Of a stretch of 6,182 bases of DNA, positions 5,946 through 6,182 are shown piece by piece. Each line of letters starts with the position of its first letter. Positions within the stretch are counted from its first letter, which is position 1. A model generated the notes under the pieces. The model was not told the origin of the DNA, made no database searches, and worked only from the letters and a program-made list of their open reading frames with translations. A program made the position numbers and the translations under genes. The stretch comes from CBDCGW01 sp964430745 (GTDB taxonomy: Bacteria; Acidobacteriota; UBA890), in assembly GCA_964430745.1 (NCBI GenBank), contig CAYSHI010000177.1:1-6182 (forward strand). The letters run 5' to 3'.

Positions 5946-6182
5946 ATGATGATGTCCCGTCTGGTCCGCACATTCTCAGTCCTTGTGGCGCTCGGCGCGC
6001 TTCCGGCTTGGTCTGCGCTCCATGCGACCCATGCGCCCCATGAAACCCGTTCGTCGTGGGCGCCCGCCCCCGCGGCGGAGACGCAAGCGGCGGAAGCAGG
6101 AACCCCCCAACCGGGGCCGGCGCAGACCCTTTGCATTCTCGACTTCAACCGGCTTGGCGACGACCCGAGCGCCGACTGGCTC
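5946..6182 (+). CDS. Exported protein with TolB/CsgG-like N-terminus (partial)
   Basis: An open frame runs from three consecutive ATG codons (5946, 5949, 5952) to the window end, giving 79 codons with no stop. An in-frame TGA at 5940-5942 limits the start to this cluster. Residues 1-27 form a signal peptide (MMMSRLVRTF, then a hydrophobic stretch ending near SALHA). A low-complexity segment rich in Ala, Pro, Glu and Thr follows (about 28-60). Then comes TLCILDFNRLGDDPSADWL, which resembles the opening beta-strand and loop of TolB-N/CsgG/FlgO-like domains (pattern VAVLDF-x-x-L-x-GDPS-x-DWL). Such proteins are periplasmic or outer-membrane-associated. No Shine-Dalgarno sequence is placed correctly; GGAGG at 5915-5919 is too far away, so a leaderless transcript is possible. 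The family call rests on about 19 residues. Confidence 0.6.
   Translation, partial: MMMSRLVRTFSVLVALGALPAWSALHATHAPHETRSSWAPAPAAETQAAEAGTPQPGPAQTLCILDFNRLGDDPSADWL

Noticed and set aside
1..6182. CRISPR array, tRNA or rRNA
   Set aside because: No regularly spaced repeats and no tRNA-like or rRNA-like conserved sequence was seen on either strand.

Overview
The window comes from a GC-rich bacterial genome of Gram-negative cell plan: it encodes a lipobox lipoprotein, two proteins with export signals, and a sensor kinase with a periplasmic domain. The combination of SBBP-repeat lipoprotein, PhnD-type binding protein, HPK4-like hybrid kinase and TolB/CsgG-like exported protein would fit Acidobacteriota, Myxococcota, Gemmatimonadota or related lineages. 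The sequence alone does not settle which.

Layout, left to right. (1) 1-99: a short leader with a 7-bp inverted repeat. (2) 100-1758 (+): a lipoprotein with a proline-rich tether and seven SBBP-type repeats, probably one surface-exposed beta-propeller. (3) 1759-2201: a 443-bp gap that starts GC-rich and turns AT-rich at about 2042-2130, where it holds a perfect 12-bp palindrome and a second inverted repeat. This is the likely control region of the next operon. (4) 2202-3110 and 3107-5545 (+): two genes overlapping by 4 bp (ATGA). They encode a PhnD-family periplasmic binding protein and a membrane-bound hybrid histidine kinase (TM - periplasmic domain with CxxCH - TM - HAMP - GAF - HisKA - HATPase - REC). 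(5) 5546-5945: a 400-bp gap holding a broken N-terminal piece of an IS6-like transposase on the minus strand. (6) 5946-6182 (+): the start of an exported protein with a TolB/CsgG-like beginning, cut by the window edge.

The most interesting unit is the binding-protein/kinase pair. There is no ABC permease or ATPase beside the binding protein, so it probably works as a ligand-presenting co-sensor, as PhnD-like proteins or domains do in the AioX/AioS and TtrS systems. The kinase's periplasmic domain carries a CYGCHH sequence, a canonical c-type heme attachment site, in the compartment where such hemes are attached. The pair could therefore read two inputs, a small oxyanion-like ligand through the binding protein and a redox or gas signal through heme, with a cytoplasmic GAF domain as a possible third input. 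The kinase ends in a receiver domain and no DNA-binding output protein is encoded in the window, so the downstream partner is unknown.
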